DNA of 64,000 nucleotides from Methylobacterium sp. J-070. Lineage in GTDB: Bacteria > Pseudomonadota > Alphaproteobacteria > Rhizobiales > Beijerinckiaceae. The stretch lies in NCBI RefSeq assembly GCF_022829385.1, contig NZ_JAKSXX010000130.1, positions 1-64,000 on the forward strand, given 5' to 3'. Shown one piece after another: positions 31,752 to 41,460 of this stretch (position 1 is the stretch's first letter; every line of letters starts with the position of its first letter). A program made the position numbers and the translations under genes. A model generated the notes under the pieces. That model saw only the letters and a list, made by a program, of their open reading frames with translations, was not told the origin of the DNA and made no database searches.

Positions 31752-32501
31752 TCACGCCGCCGCGAGGTCGATCGCGTCCAGGGCGTCGTGATGGAGGAGG
31801 AGCACGCCGGTCGCCGCCGCGAGCCGGCGTGCGGCGGGCGTGAAGCCGGCATTCGACACCACCGCGGCCCGGTCGCCCGACCAGTAGCGCTGGGCGGCGG
31901 CCGCCTCCTGCACGGCGGCGTTGCCGACGGGCTTGCTCAACCGCTTGCACTGGACCACGAGGCGCAGGCCGTCGCGCACCGCCACGATGTCGGCGCCCTG
32001 ATCGCCGCTGGCCGGCGTCCTGTGGGCCCGCCAGCCGGCCTGGACGAGGCGCGCGGCGCAGAAGCGCTCGTAGTCGAGGCCGTCCTCCGGCGCATCCTCC
32101 GCCTCGGGCAGCGGGACGGCTTCCGCCTCGGCCTCGACGATCGCCAGCATCCGCGCGCGCTCCGCCAGGGCGAGATCGGCATAGCGGGGGCCGATCTGGG
32201 GCAGGACCGTGCGGTCGAGGAAATAGTCCCGCTCGCGCAGCCAGCCGTCCTCGATCCAGTTGCCGTAGGCGTCGCGGAAGCTCTCCTGACGCCGACGCAG
32301 CGCCAGCGTCTCGCCATGCGCCCGCGCGATCCGGCGCACTCGCGCCCGGAAGCGGCGCGGGCGCCCGAGGTGGCGCAGGATCACCACGGCGAGGGCGAGC
32401 CCGGTCGCCGCCAGGGCGGGCGGACCGTACCAGAGGCCGAACGGGCTGCCGATCACGGCCGTCCAGAACAGGCGGGCGACGGGGTTGGGCTTGCCGGGCA
32501 T
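31752..32501 (-). CDS. Membrane-anchored restriction endonuclease-like (Mrr_cat) protein
   Basis: 249 aa. A hydrophobic N-terminus (about residues 12-45, two possible helices) is followed by a charged linker with a predicted coiled character, and a C-terminal PD-(D/E)xK nuclease domain. E145 in DYERFCAARLVQAGW, D171 in GDQGADIVAV, Q184 and K186 in VVQCKRLSK form the Mrr-type active site. No DNA-methyltransferase gene is nearby, so a methylation-dependent or topology-linked nuclease is more likely than a classical R-M system. Only the nuclease fold is supported by motifs. Confidence 0.75.
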   Translation of the reverse strand: MPGKPNPVARLFWTAVIGSPFGLWYGPPALAATGLALAVVILRHLGRPRRFRARVRRIARAHGETLALRRRQESFRDAYGNWIEDGWLRERDYFLDRTVLPQIGPRYADLALAERARMLAIVEAEAEAVPLPEAEDAPEDGLDYERFCAARLVQAGWRAHRTPASGDQGADIVAVRDGLRLVVQCKRLSKPVGNAAVQEAAAAQRYWSGDRAAVVSNAGFTPAARRLAAATGVLLLHHDALDAIDLAAA

Positions 32502-32606
32502 GGGGCGCGGTGCGGTCTCGGGCGCGGACGGTTCCCCGACCCTCGCAAGCGCCGCTTGCCCGATGCCTAACCGTGGCCGGAAAGCTGTGGACGCAGGTGG
32601 GGGACC

Positions 32607-33020
32607 TCAGCCCTTCCGGCGCTGGTGGCCGAGCCCCATGCTCTTGGCGAGGCTGGACCGGGCGGCGGCGTAGTTGGGCGCGACCATCGGATAGTCGGGC
32701 GCGAGCCCCCATTTCTGCCGGTACTCGTCGGGGGTCATGTTGTAGTGCGTCCGCAGGTGGCGCTTCAGCGACTTGAACTTCTTTCCGTCCTCCAGGCAGA
32801 CGATGAAGTCGGGCTGGACCGAGCGCCGGACCGAGACCGCGGGCCGCAGATCCTCCGTCGGCGCAGGCGCAGGCTGGCTGAGCCCGTGCAGGGTCGCGTG
32901 AACCGCCGCGATCAATCCCGGCAACTCCGGCGCGGGCACCGGATTGTTGCTCACGAAAGCCGACACGATGTCGACGGACAACGTGAGATAGTCCGGCTGC
33001 CCTTCAACCGTGGCGTCCAT
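32607..33020 (-). CDS. MucR/Ros-family transcriptional regulator
   Basis: 137 aa zinc-finger regulator found in alphaproteobacteria, controlling exopolysaccharide, motility and cell-cycle genes. The Cys-Asp-His-His finger is C75, D78, H88 and H92 ([20 protein letters not shown]). It is followed by the conserved [26 protein letters not shown] before 33020 fixes the start, excluding 14 earlier codons. The region upstream is AT-rich and is the place to look for its own binding sites. MucR proteins repress their own genes in relatives. Confidence 0.92.
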   Translation of the reverse strand: MDATVEGQPDYLTLSVDIVSAFVSNNPVPAPELPGLIAAVHATLHGLSQPAPAPTEDLRPAVSVRRSVQPDFIVCLEDGKKFKSLKRHLRTHYNMTPDEYRQKWGLAPDYPMVAPNYAAARSSLAKSMGLGHQRRKG

Positions 33021-33062
33021 CCTCGATCCTCCTTGCGACCCCACCCTCGCCGCCGCCGACAT

Positions 33063-33432
33063 GGCGAGGATCTGGAATCTGTTTCTGGTCAGCCCGTTAC
33101 AGGGCAGTTAATGAGCAGTTACTATGGTCATGTGAATTTGATGGCAAGACCAAATTACATATGCCCACAAGGTCCGTTTTGCCGAGGATAAAGGGCCGCT
33201 GGATATTGACCATATTGGGTGCCGCCGGACCGGCGATGGACCCGGGGCCGCGTCGGCGCAGAACCTGGCCGAGCGGCCTTTGCACGCGCGGCGGCGCACG
33301 CCATCTGGTACGGCGGTGAGCGTCCGAGGGATCCCGCCGGGTCCCGTTGCGAGCGAGGGGCAGCACATGCGCGCCGGAACCGATGGCCCGCGGGAACCGA
33401 CCCCGTGACGGCGGCTCCGTGAGCGGCCGGCC
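33063..33432. promoter_or_regulatory. AT-rich control region upstream of the MucR gene, 370 bases
   Basis: The part at 33105-33225 is AT-rich, with clusters such as GTTACTATGGTCATGTG, AAATTACATATG and ATATTGACCATATTGG. The latter has a near-palindromic ATATGGTCAATAT. MucR/Ros proteins bind AT-rich sites with T-A steps, so autoregulation here is likely. The remainder up to the GTG at 33433 is GC-rich and shows nothing. Confidence 0.4.
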
Positions 33433-36129
33433 GTGAGCACCTACCGGTTCGACAAGCTGCTGGCCCCCCGCTCGATCGCGCTGGTCGGGGCGGTGGCGCG
33501 CGAGGGCTCGGCGGCCCGCAGCGTGCTGGACTCCCTGCGCGCGGCGGAGTTTCCCGGCGCGATCATGCCGGTCCAGCCCGACCATGCGTGGGTCGACGGG
33601 CTCGCCTGCGTGCCGCAGATCGCGGATCTGCCCGTCGTCCCCGACCTCGTGCTGATCGCGGTGCCGCCGCCCCGCGTCCCCGAGGTCGTCGCGCAGGCCG
33701 CCGCGGCCGGCGCCGGCGCGGCCGTCATCCTCACGGCCCGGCTCGGCTCAGGGCCGGACGACCCCGGGCCGACCGCCCATCGCATCGCCCGCGCGCACGG
33801 CCTGCGCCTCCTCGGTCCCGACAGCGCCGGCCTGGCGGTGCCGGGGGCGAAACTCAACGCCAGCCTGTTCGCCCACGCCCCCAAGGCGGGCGATCTCGCG
33901 CTGGTCTCGCAATCCGGCACGGTGGCGGCGGCGATCGTCGAGTGGGGCGCGCGGCACGGGACCGGCTTCTCCGCCGTCCTGTCGCTCGGCAGCGTGCTCG
34001 ATATCGGCGTGGCCGATTGCCTGGATCATTTCGCCGCCGATTATCGCACCCGCGCGATCCTGCTCTGCCTCGACCGGGTCTCGGACGCCCGCCGGTTCAT
34101 GTCGGCCGCCCGGGCGGCCGCCCGCGCCAAGCCCGTGGTGGTCCTGCGGGCCGGCCGCCACCGGCCGGACCTGCGGGCGGCCGCCACGCATACCGGCGCG
34201 CTGGCGCGGCCGGACGCGGTCTACGCCGCGGCCTTCCGGCGGGCCGGACTGCTGGCCGTGCAGGATCTCGACGAGATGTTCTCGGCGGTCGAGACCCTGG
34301 GTCGGCAGCGCCCGTTTCCGGGCGACCGGCTGGCGATCGTGTCGAACGGCCGCGGCATCGGCCTGCTCGCCGCCGACCGGCTGATCGAGCGGGCCGGCAC
34401 CCTCGCCGGGAGCGCCGCGGCCGAAGGCCGGCCGGCGGGCAATCCCCTCGACCTCGGCATCGACGCGGCGGGGCCGGCCTTCGCGGCGGCACTGGCGCCC
34501 CTGCTGACGGACCGGATCAGCGACGCGGTGCTGGCGATCCACGTCCCCACCGCCCGCTCGGAGGCGGGGGCCGTGGCCGGGGCCATCGCCGAGACGGTCA
34601 CGTCCGCCCGCGCCGGACAGACCCGCAAGAAGCCGGTCTTCGCGGTCTGCCTCGGCGATGCCGAGGCGGCGCGCGACGCCTTCGCGGGCGCCGGGATCCC
34701 GCATTTCACCACCGATTCCGAGGCGATCGAGGGGTTCCTGCACCTCGTGCGCTACCGCGAAGCGCAGGACGACCTGATGCGCACGCCGGATTCGCTGCCG
34801 CGGGACTTCTCCCCCGACATGGCGCGCGCCCGGTCGATCATCGCCGGCGCCCTGCGCCAGGGCGCGGCGTGGCTCGACCCGGTCGCGGTGAACGGCCTGC
34901 TGGAGGCCTACGGGATCCCGACCGTGCCGATCACCCTCGCCCCCGACAAGGAAGCCGCCGCCGCGGCCGCCTGGCCGATCATCGCGGCGGGCGGCGCGGT
35001 GGCGCTCAAGGTCGTCTCCCCCGACGTGGTGCACAAATCCGATATCGGCGGGGTGCACCTCGACCTGACCAGCGAGGCCGACGTCCGGGAGGCCGCGCGG
35101 AGCATCCTGGCCCGGGTCCGCCGGGAGCGGCCGGACGCCCGGGTGACCGGCTTCGCGGTGCAGCCCATGGTTCGCCGGGGCCGGCGCCGGGAGCTCATCG
35201 CCGGGCTGGCGGAGGATCAGGTCTTCGGCCCCGTGGTGGTGTTCGGCCGCGGCGGCACCGCCGTGGAGGTGATCGACGACCGGGCGCTCGGCCTGCCGCC
35301 GCTCGACCCGATCCTCGCCCGCGACCTCATCGGCCGCACCCGGGTCGCCCGGCGCCTCGAAGCCTACCGCGACGTGCCCGCCGCCGACGTCTCGGCGGTC
35401 GCGCTGACGCTGGTGAAGCTCGCCCAGCTCGCCGCGGACCTGCCGCAGGTGCGCGAACTCGACATCAACCCGCTGCTGGCCGACGAGACCGGCGTCCTGG
35501 CCCTCGACGCCCGGGTGCGGATCGGGCGCTCCGAGAGGGGCCGGCACGGGCGCGGCCATCCGCGCTTCGCCATCAGGCCCTACCCGGCGGAATGGGTGCG
35601 GATTCTCAACCTCAAGGACCGGACCATCCGCGTCCGGCCCGTGCGGCCGGAGGACGAGGGGCTGTTCCTGAGCTTCTTCCAGGGGCTCGACCCGGAGGAT
35701 CTGCGCCTGCGGTTCTTCGGGCCGGTGCGCGCGTTCAGCCACGCCTTCCTGGCCCGCCTGACGCAGCTCGACTACGCCCGCGCCATCGCGTTCGTGGCCA
35801 CCGAGGTCGAGCCGGAGGGCGGCGAGCGGATGCTCGGGGCGGTGCGGCTCCACGCCGATGCCAACCACGAGAGCGGCGAATACGCCATCGCGGTGGGCCG
35901 CGACGTCCGGGGAACCGGTCTGGCCTTCGCCCTCATGCGCCTGATGATCGACTGGGCGCGCTCCGAGGGGATCGGCCGGGTCGAGGGCACGGTGCTGGCC
36001 GAGAACCGGCCGATGCTGGCGGTCTGCCGGCGGCTCGGGTTCGCCCAGGAGCGCGACCCGGAGGATCCGGGGCTGGTGAAGGTGCGGCTGGACCTGGCGG
36101 CCGGACCGCATGGACCCGATCGGGTCTGA
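33433..36129 (+). CDS. Pat/PatZ-type protein acetyltransferase (acyl-CoA synthetase-like + GNAT)
   Basis: 898 aa two-part protein. Residues 1-130 are a CoA-binding Rossmann domain, 150-290 a succinyl-CoA ligase-like domain (LVSQSGTVAAAIVEWGARHG), 460-690 an ATP-grasp domain (ALKVVSPDVVHKSDIGGV, VVVFGRGGTAVEV), and the last 160 residues a GNAT domain (IAVGRDVRGTGLAFALMRL holds the acetyl-CoA loop). This order is that of Salmonella Pat and Rhodopseudomonas Pat, which acetylate acyl-CoA synthetase and other proteins. The GTG start has weak support. The Sir2 enzyme at 5099 would reverse the modification. Confidence 0.88.
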   Translation: MSTYRFDKLLAPRSIALVGAVAREGSAARSVLDSLRAAEFPGAIMPVQPDHAWVDGLACVPQIADLPVVPDLVLIAVPPPRVPEVVAQAAAAGAGAAVILTARLGSGPDDPGPTAHRIARAHGLRLLGPDSAGLAVPGAKLNASLFAHAPKAGDLALVSQSGTVAAAIVEWGARHGTGFSAVLSLGSVLDIGVADCLDHFAADYRTRAILLCLDRVSDARRFMSAARAAARAKPVVVLRAGRHRPDLRAAATHTGALARPDAVYAAAFRRAGLLAVQDLDEMFSAVETLGRQRPFPGDRLAIVSNGRGIGLLAADRLIERAGTLAGSAAAEGRPAGNPLDLGIDAAGPAFAAALAPLLTDRISDAVLAIHVPTARSEAGAVAGAIAETVTSARAGQTRKKPVFAVCLGDAEAARDAFAGAGIPHFTTDSEAIEGFLHLVRYREAQDDLMRTPDSLPRDFSPDMARARSIIAGALRQGAAWLDPVAVNGLLEAYGIPTVPITLAPDKEAAAAAAWPIIAAGGAVALKVVSPDVVHKSDIGGVHLDLTSEADVREAARSILARVRRERPDARVTGFAVQPMVRRGRRRELIAGLAEDQVFGPVVVFGRGGTAVEVIDDRALGLPPLDPILARDLIGRTRVARRLEAYRDVPAADVSAVALTLVKLAQLAADLPQVRELDINPLLADETGVLALDARVRIGRSERGRHGRGHPRFAIRPYPAEWVRILNLKDRTIRVRPVRPEDEGLFLSFFQGLDPEDLRLRFFGPVRAFSHAFLARLTQLDYARAIAFVATEVEPEGGERMLGAVRLHADANHESGEYAIAVGRDVRGTGLAFALMRLMIDWARSEGIGRVEGTVLAENRPMLAVCRRLGFAQERDPEDPGLVKVRLDLAAGPHGPDRV

Positions 36130-36231
36130 TCCGGGCCGCGGGATCGAACGGCGGACGCACGACCGCGACAATGATCTCGCGCCCGGCCGGAAGACCGCTC
36201 CGCGCCGAGCGGTCGCCCCGAAGACCGGGCC

Positions 36232-37890
36232 TCAGCGGATCGTCTCAGCCGATCCCGCGGCGGGGTGCTCGGGCGCCGGCTTGGCCGCGGCGGTCCTGGC
36301 CATCGCCTTGGCGGCCGCCGGCCCGGCGGCCGGCTTGACCACGGCGGCCGCCGGCTTGGGGGTCGCCGGCTTGGGGGCCGGCGGGTCGGGCATGGACGCG
36401 GCGGGCGGGATCGCGCCCGTCGCGGCGGGCTCGGAGGCCGGGACGTCGAGCTTGTAGACGTCGTCGCGGAAATGCGCCTTCCCGTCCGGCGTCGCGTAGC
36501 CGGTGAGATACACGAAGGCCACCGGCACCGGCTTGACCAGCTTGATGTCGCGCCGCTCCCCGTCGGCGATGCCGGTCTCGATCTCGATCGGCCCCCAGGT
36601 CGTGCCCGGCCCGTTCGGCCCGTCCGTCCCCTGCAGCAGCCAGCCGACCAGCTCCTTGACCTGGCCGACCCGGACGCAGCCGTGGCTGTGGAAGCGCACG
36701 CTCGCGGCGAACAGGGACTTCGCTGGCGTGTCGTGCATGTAGACGGCAAAGCGGTTCGGCATGTCGATCCGCACCTGACCCAGCGAATTGTCGAAGCCGG
36801 AATCCTGGCGCAGCATGAAGTTGACCGCCTTGTCGCCGGCCCAGTCGACCCGCGTCGGGTCCACCTCGCCGGTCGGCCCCAGGATGCGGATGTGGTTCCG
36901 CGCGAGGTAGCCCGGGTTCCGGCGCATCTGCGGGATGATCTCGTTCTTCACCACCGAGGCCGGGACCGTCCAGGTCGGGTTGAAATTGATGTCGGTGATC
37001 CGGGTCTCCACGGTCGGCGTCGCCTTGTCGGGGGATCCGACCACCGCCACGTAGCGGCGCGCCACCGCGCCGTTCTCCACCGCCTCGACGGCGGCCGAGG
37101 GGATGTTGACCACGACGTAGCGGGTCCCGAACGGGAACTTCGAGCCCATCAGCCGCGCCGCGGAGGCGGCGAGCTGGCGCTGGCGGATCTCGGCCGGCAC
37201 GTTGAGCGCGTTGATCGTGAGCCGGCCGAGGATGCCGCTGTCGGGCAGGCCGTGCCGGGCCTGGAAGGCAGAGACGGCCGCCACAAGGGGCGGGTCGAGC
37301 CGGTCGCTGGGGGGTGCGTCCGCCGGCAGGTCGCCCGTGAGGGTCAGGTGGTGGCGCAGGGCCGGGATGGCCGGGCTGCGCTCGCCGGGCTTCAGGCGCG
37401 CGAGGTCCTCGGGCAGCCGCTCCCAGCCGCCGGCCTCCGCGAAGGCCGCGTAGCGCTCGGCCGCCCGGAGGGTGTCCAGGAAGGTGTGCGGGGTCAGGGT
37501 CGGACTGGGATCGGCCGAGACCTTGGCATAGACGAGCGGCGCCGGCTCGCGGGGCTTCCTGGCGGCCTCCTGGGGTCCGCCCTGCGCCGGCTTGGCGTCG
37601 GGGGTCGCGCCGTCTGCGGATCTGGGTTCGGCCGGTCTCGCTTCGGGCCGCTTCGTCTCGGGCGCCTTGACCTCCTGGCCCGTCGCGACCGGGGCGTCCG
37701 GCACGACCGCGGGCGGTGCGGCAACGCTCGCCGCCACGGGCGCGGCCGGCGCGGGGTTCGGTCCGCCCGCGGGGACGGGGGCGCCCTCCGCCCGCGCGGC
37801 CATGGGGGCACCGAGCAGCGCCAGCAGCGACAGGCTCGCACCGAACGCGACGCGCGGGCGGGTGCGACGGCGGGGCTGGACCGGGACCAT
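36232..37890 (-). CDS. L,D-transpeptidase (YcbB/LdtD-like)
   Basis: 552 aa cell-wall cross-linking enzyme. Residues 1-34 are a signal peptide and 35-130 a Pro/Ala-rich linker. A peptidoglycan-binding module is at about 170-230, and the YkuD domain is at about 255-420 with the catalytic C405 in HSHGCVRVG and H386 in YMHDT. The C-terminus (480-552) is Pro/Ala/Lys-rich. It would link or attach meso-diaminopimelate stems in the periplasm. GGGAG precedes the ATG at 37890. Extra Pro-rich tails at both ends are longer than in E. coli YcbB. Confidence 0.9.
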   Translation of the reverse strand: MVPVQPRRRTRPRVAFGASLSLLALLGAPMAARAEGAPVPAGGPNPAPAAPVAASVAAPPAVVPDAPVATGQEVKAPETKRPEARPAEPRSADGATPDAKPAQGGPQEAARKPREPAPLVYAKVSADPSPTLTPHTFLDTLRAAERYAAFAEAGGWERLPEDLARLKPGERSPAIPALRHHLTLTGDLPADAPPSDRLDPPLVAAVSAFQARHGLPDSGILGRLTINALNVPAEIRQRQLAASAARLMGSKFPFGTRYVVVNIPSAAVEAVENGAVARRYVAVVGSPDKATPTVETRITDINFNPTWTVPASVVKNEIIPQMRRNPGYLARNHIRILGPTGEVDPTRVDWAGDKAVNFMLRQDSGFDNSLGQVRIDMPNRFAVYMHDTPAKSLFAASVRFHSHGCVRVGQVKELVGWLLQGTDGPNGPGTTWGPIEIETGIADGERRDIKLVKPVPVAFVYLTGYATPDGKAHFRDDVYKLDVPASEPAATGAIPPAASMPDPPAPKPATPKPAAAVVKPAAGPAAAKAMARTAAAKPAPEHPAAGSAETIR

Positions 37891-38113
37891 GCACGACACT
37901 CCCGACGGCGCCCGGAGGGGCGCGGTCGGGCGGCATGATGGGCCGGCGCGGTTACCAATCTCCTCCGGTCGCGCGGGCGGATGACGGCGCGGATTCACCA
38001 TCCTGCGACAGGTTTCGACGCACGAGGATCCGTGCGGATGTCGGCGGGCGCGAAAATGGCGCTTACTGCTCCGCCACGATGGCCCAGGCCGCGACAGGAG
38101 GTCGGCTTCCCCC

Positions 38114-39232
38114 ATGCCGGAACCCGGACACCCCGTGCCCCCGGTGATGCCCTACCTGCCGCAGCTCGACGGGGTGCGGGCGCTCGCCATCCTGATCGTG
38201 TTCGCGGCCCATTGCGGCTACAGCCACGTCGTCCCCGGGGGCTTCGGCGTCACGGTCTTCTTCTTCCTCAGCGGCTACCTGATCACCACGCTGCTGCGGA
38301 TCGAGCGGGCGCGCACCGGCGCAATCTCGCTCCCCGCCTTCTACCTGCGGCGCAGCCTGCGCATCCTGCCGCCGATGTACCTGACGCTGCTGGCCGCCGG
38401 GGCGCTGTACGCCGTCGGACTGCTCGAGTGGATGCCGGTCGAGCCGGCGGCGGTCATCGGGCAGGCGACGTTCCTGACGAACTATCCCGGCCTGTTCGGC
38501 ACCGAGGCGGTGCTGCCCGTGCCGCTGTGGAGCCTCGCCATCGAGGAGCATTTCTACCTGGTGTTCCCCCTGGCCTACGTCCTGTGGCTCGGGCGCCTGC
38601 GCCCGCGCCGGGCGGCGCTGGCCTGCCTGGCCCTCTGCGGGGCGGTCCTGGCGATCCGGTGCCTCAACGTCTGGCGGCTGCCGGACTACAGCCTGAACTA
38701 CTCCTGGACCCACACACGGATCGACGCGATCCTGTTCGGATGCTGCCTCGGCCTCTGGAACAACCCCGTGATCCCGGCCGACCGGGCGTGGCGGCCGAAG
38801 GCGTGGCACGTGGCCGCGAGCCTCGCGGTGATCCTCGGCACGCTGGCGGTGCGCGAGCCCGCGTTCCGCGAGACCCTGCGCTACAGCCTGCAGAGCGCGG
38901 CCCTGTTCGTGCCCTTCGCCTACCTCCTGCACGGGGAGGGGCCGGGGGTGCGGCTGCTCGCCAGCCGGCCGATGCGCCAGCTCGGGCTCTGGTCCTACGG
39001 CTTCTACCTCGCCCACATGGCGGTGGTGGCCCTGGTGCTGCACCTGCGGCCCGGCCTGCACGGAATCGGGCTGATGGGCGCGGCCTTCCCGGTGACGCTG
39101 CTGTGGTGCTGGGGCCTCTACGGGCTCGTCGAGCGCCCCTGCGCGCGCCTGCGCCGCCGGCTCCTGGCGGACCGGCCGCCCGAGCCGGCCCTGGCGGAGG
39201 GGACCCGCCGCGCCGGGATCACCCCCGCCTGA
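38114..39232 (+). CDS. OafA-type acyltransferase (acyltransferase 3 family)
   Basis: 372 aa multi-span membrane enzyme that O-acylates a surface glycan. It starts with LPQLDGVRALAILIVFAAHC and FFFLSGYLITTLL, carries RRSLRILPPMYL, and has about ten hydrophobic segments. No C-terminal SGNH domain is present. It may modify a lipopolysaccharide or exopolysaccharide. An AGGAGG site lies 12 bases before the ATG. Its 3' end overlaps the convergent xylanase gene by 14 bases. Substrate is not known. Confidence 0.87.
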   Translation: MPEPGHPVPPVMPYLPQLDGVRALAILIVFAAHCGYSHVVPGGFGVTVFFFLSGYLITTLLRIERARTGAISLPAFYLRRSLRILPPMYLTLLAAGALYAVGLLEWMPVEPAAVIGQATFLTNYPGLFGTEAVLPVPLWSLAIEEHFYLVFPLAYVLWLGRLRPRRAALACLALCGAVLAIRCLNVWRLPDYSLNYSWTHTRIDAILFGCCLGLWNNPVIPADRAWRPKAWHVAASLAVILGTLAVREPAFRETLRYSLQSAALFVPFAYLLHGEGPGVRLLASRPMRQLGLWSYGFYLAHMAVVALVLHLRPGLHGIGLMGAAFPVTLLWCWGLYGLVERPCARLRRRLLADRPPEPALAEGTRRAGITPA

Positions 39233-40397
39233 GCCTCTCCCGGGCGGCCGTGTGATCCGGCGCCGCCTGGAAGGCCGCCTTCATCGCGTGCCACAGGGGC
39301 TTGCGCCGGTACTGCGCGTCCAGCGGCAGGGCCCGCTGGGCCAACCCGTCCGGCCGCTTGCGGTAGGGGTGGTCGTTCAGCCACGTGTCCGGATCGTAGA
39401 TGTCCCAGGTGACGACATCCAGCAGGGCGGGCTCGTCCAGCGCGACGTCGAGGTAGCGCCGGGCGAAATCCGCCACCTTCCGGTCGCGGGTCGCCACGTC
39501 GGACGGGAAGGCCCGGTCGTCGATGTCGAGTTCGGTGATCGCGATGCCGAGCCCCATCTGGCCGATCTCCCGCAGGAAGCGCCGCAGCTGCCCCTGGTCG
39601 ATCGGGATCGTGCTGGTAAGGTGCGATTGCAGCCCGAACCGCCGGATCGGCACGCCGCGGGCGCGCATCGCCTCCAGCCGGCGCAGCACCTTGGTGCGCT
39701 TCGCCTCCATCCAGGGCACCCCCTGTTCCACCGCGTCCTCGTTCCAGGTGCCGGCGGCGGCGGGGTCGGTCTCGTGCAGGATGCGGAAGGCGAGATCGAC
39801 GTAGCCGGGGCCGATCGAGGCGAGCCAGGGCGAGTCGCGCAGGCCCCCGCCGCGATCGGGATCGGTCTCGTTGCCCAGGATCTCGTTGACCACGTCCCAG
39901 GCGACGATCTGCCCGCGGTAATGGCCGGCCACGGTCTCGATCCAGCGCCGCATGAAGTCCTCGGCCTGGACCGGGCTCGCCCGGCCGAGCAGCGGCGCGA
40001 CCCAGGGCGGCAGCGCCGCGTGCCAGACGAGCGTATGGCCGCGCATCCGCTGGCCGTTGGCCCTGGCGAAGCGCAGGATCGCGTCGCCCCGGGAAAATTC
40101 GGACCGGCCGGGGGCGGGCAGGACCTCCTCCATCTTCATCTCGGTGCCGCAGACCAGGATCCCGCATTCCCGCGCCACCGCCTGCCGGTAGGCGACCGTG
40201 CCGTCGAACCGGTGGAACGGCACCTCGCAGCCGTACATCAGGCCCTTGGCCGAGGCGGCGGCCTGGAGGCTGTCGCTCGCCCAGGACGGACGGCCGAGGG
40301 GCCCGAATCCCGCCGGACCGGCCGCCCGCGCCGCCGGGGCGAGGCCGAGGGAGGCTGCGCCGGCGAGGATCGACCGGCGGCTCGGGGGAGGGGGCAT
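39219..40397 (-). CDS. GH10 endo-1,4-beta-xylanase family protein
   Basis: 392 aa. Residues 7-26 form a twin-arginine leader (SRRSILAGAASLGLAPAARA), so the enzyme is exported folded. GH10 motifs: KMEEVLP, GHTLVWHAALPPWV, acid/base E172 in WDVVNE, and nucleophile E289 in ITELDID. The catalytic residues are intact and the length fits a single-domain GH10 enzyme. It would cleave xylan or a related beta-glucan, consistent with life on plant surfaces. It stands alone without other xylan genes. Confidence 0.9.
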   Translation of the reverse strand: MPPPPSRRSILAGAASLGLAPAARAAGPAGFGPLGRPSWASDSLQAAASAKGLMYGCEVPFHRFDGTVAYRQAVARECGILVCGTEMKMEEVLPAPGRSEFSRGDAILRFARANGQRMRGHTLVWHAALPPWVAPLLGRASPVQAEDFMRRWIETVAGHYRGQIVAWDVVNEILGNETDPDRGGGLRDSPWLASIGPGYVDLAFRILHETDPAAAGTWNEDAVEQGVPWMEAKRTKVLRRLEAMRARGVPIRRFGLQSHLTSTIPIDQGQLRRFLREIGQMGLGIAITELDIDDRAFPSDVATRDRKVADFARRYLDVALDEPALLDVVTWDIYDPDTWLNDHPYRKRPDGLAQRALPLDAQYRRKPLWHAMKAAFQAAPDHTAARERLRRG

Positions 40398-40550
40398 CCG
40401 GGTCCTGGCGTCCTGAGGGCGTGGCTTTACCCTAGCAGACGCGGCCGCGGCGGCGATCCGCTGGTTCTGCCGGGTCGCGGCTCCGGGGCGAACTCGCCTT
40501 CCTTCGGGGTTGCCCCATCTGAAGGGCGCCATCCAGCCGAGGACCGCGTC

Positions 40551-41393
40551 ATGAGTCAGCACCCCGCCATCAGCCCCGGCCGCAGCGCGGTCGTCACCGG
40601 GGGCGCGAGCGGCATCGGTCTCGCCGCCGCGCAGGCCTTCGCGCGGGCCGGCATGAACGTCTGGCTCGCCGACCGGCCCGGCCCCGCCCTGGAAGGGGCC
40701 CGCGCCGCGGTCGCCGAACTCGCCGCCGTCGAGGTCCGCGCGGTGCCCACCGACGTCTCGGACCGGGAGGCCGTTGAGGCTCTGGCAGCCCATGTCGCCA
40801 AGGCCGGCCCTCCGGCCGTGGTGATGCTGAATGCCGGGATCGAGGCCGGCGGCAAGCTCTTTTCCGACGCCGACACCTGGGCGCGGATCCTCGGCACCAA
40901 CCTCGGCGGCGTGGTCAACGGCATCCACGCCTTCGCGCCCGGCATGATCGACGGGGGCAAGCCCGGCGCGATCATCGTGACGGGCTCGAAGCAGGGCATC
41001 ACCACGCCGCCCGGCAACGCGCCCTACAACGTCTCGAAGGCGGGGGTGAAGGCGGTCACCGAGGCGCTCGCCCACGAGCTGCGCACCCGGGAGGGCTGCC
41101 GGACCACCGCCCACCTGCTGATCCCGGGCTTCGTCTATACCGGCCTCACCAAGGCCCGCGGCGTCGCCGAGAAGCCGGCCGGTGCCTGGACGCCGGAGGA
41201 GACCGTCGCCTTCATGCTGGAGCGGCTGGCGGCGGGCGACTTCTACATCCTCTGCCCCGACAACGAGACCACCCGGGCGCAGGACGAGAAGCGGATCGCC
41301 TGGGCGGCCGGGGACATCATCGAGAACCGCCCGGCCCTGTCGCGCTGGCATCCGGATTATGCCGAGGCGTTCAAGCGGTTCATGGAGGGGTGA
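40551..41393 (+). CDS. Short-chain dehydrogenase/reductase
   Basis: 280 aa NAD(P)-dependent oxidoreductase. TGGASGIG is at residues 16-23, NAG at 94-96, S146 in TGSKQG, and the YxxxK pair Y159/K163 in YNVSK. The C-terminal stretch WTPEETVAFMLERLAAGDFYIL suggests the group whose tail folds over the active site. GAGGAC precedes the ATG. Substrate unknown. It is divergent from the xylanase gene. Confidence 0.87.
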   Translation: MSQHPAISPGRSAVVTGGASGIGLAAAQAFARAGMNVWLADRPGPALEGARAAVAELAAVEVRAVPTDVSDREAVEALAAHVAKAGPPAVVMLNAGIEAGGKLFSDADTWARILGTNLGGVVNGIHAFAPGMIDGGKPGAIIVTGSKQGITTPPGNAPYNVSKAGVKAVTEALAHELRTREGCRTTAHLLIPGFVYTGLTKARGVAEKPAGAWTPEETVAFMLERLAAGDFYILCPDNETTRAQDEKRIAWAAGDIIENRPALSRWHPDYAEAFKRFMEG

Positions 41394-41460
41394 GACGGCG
41401 CGCCGGGCCGGGCCGCAGGCGAGCCGCAGGCAGTCCGTCTGCGGGCCGCCGGCCGAGACC

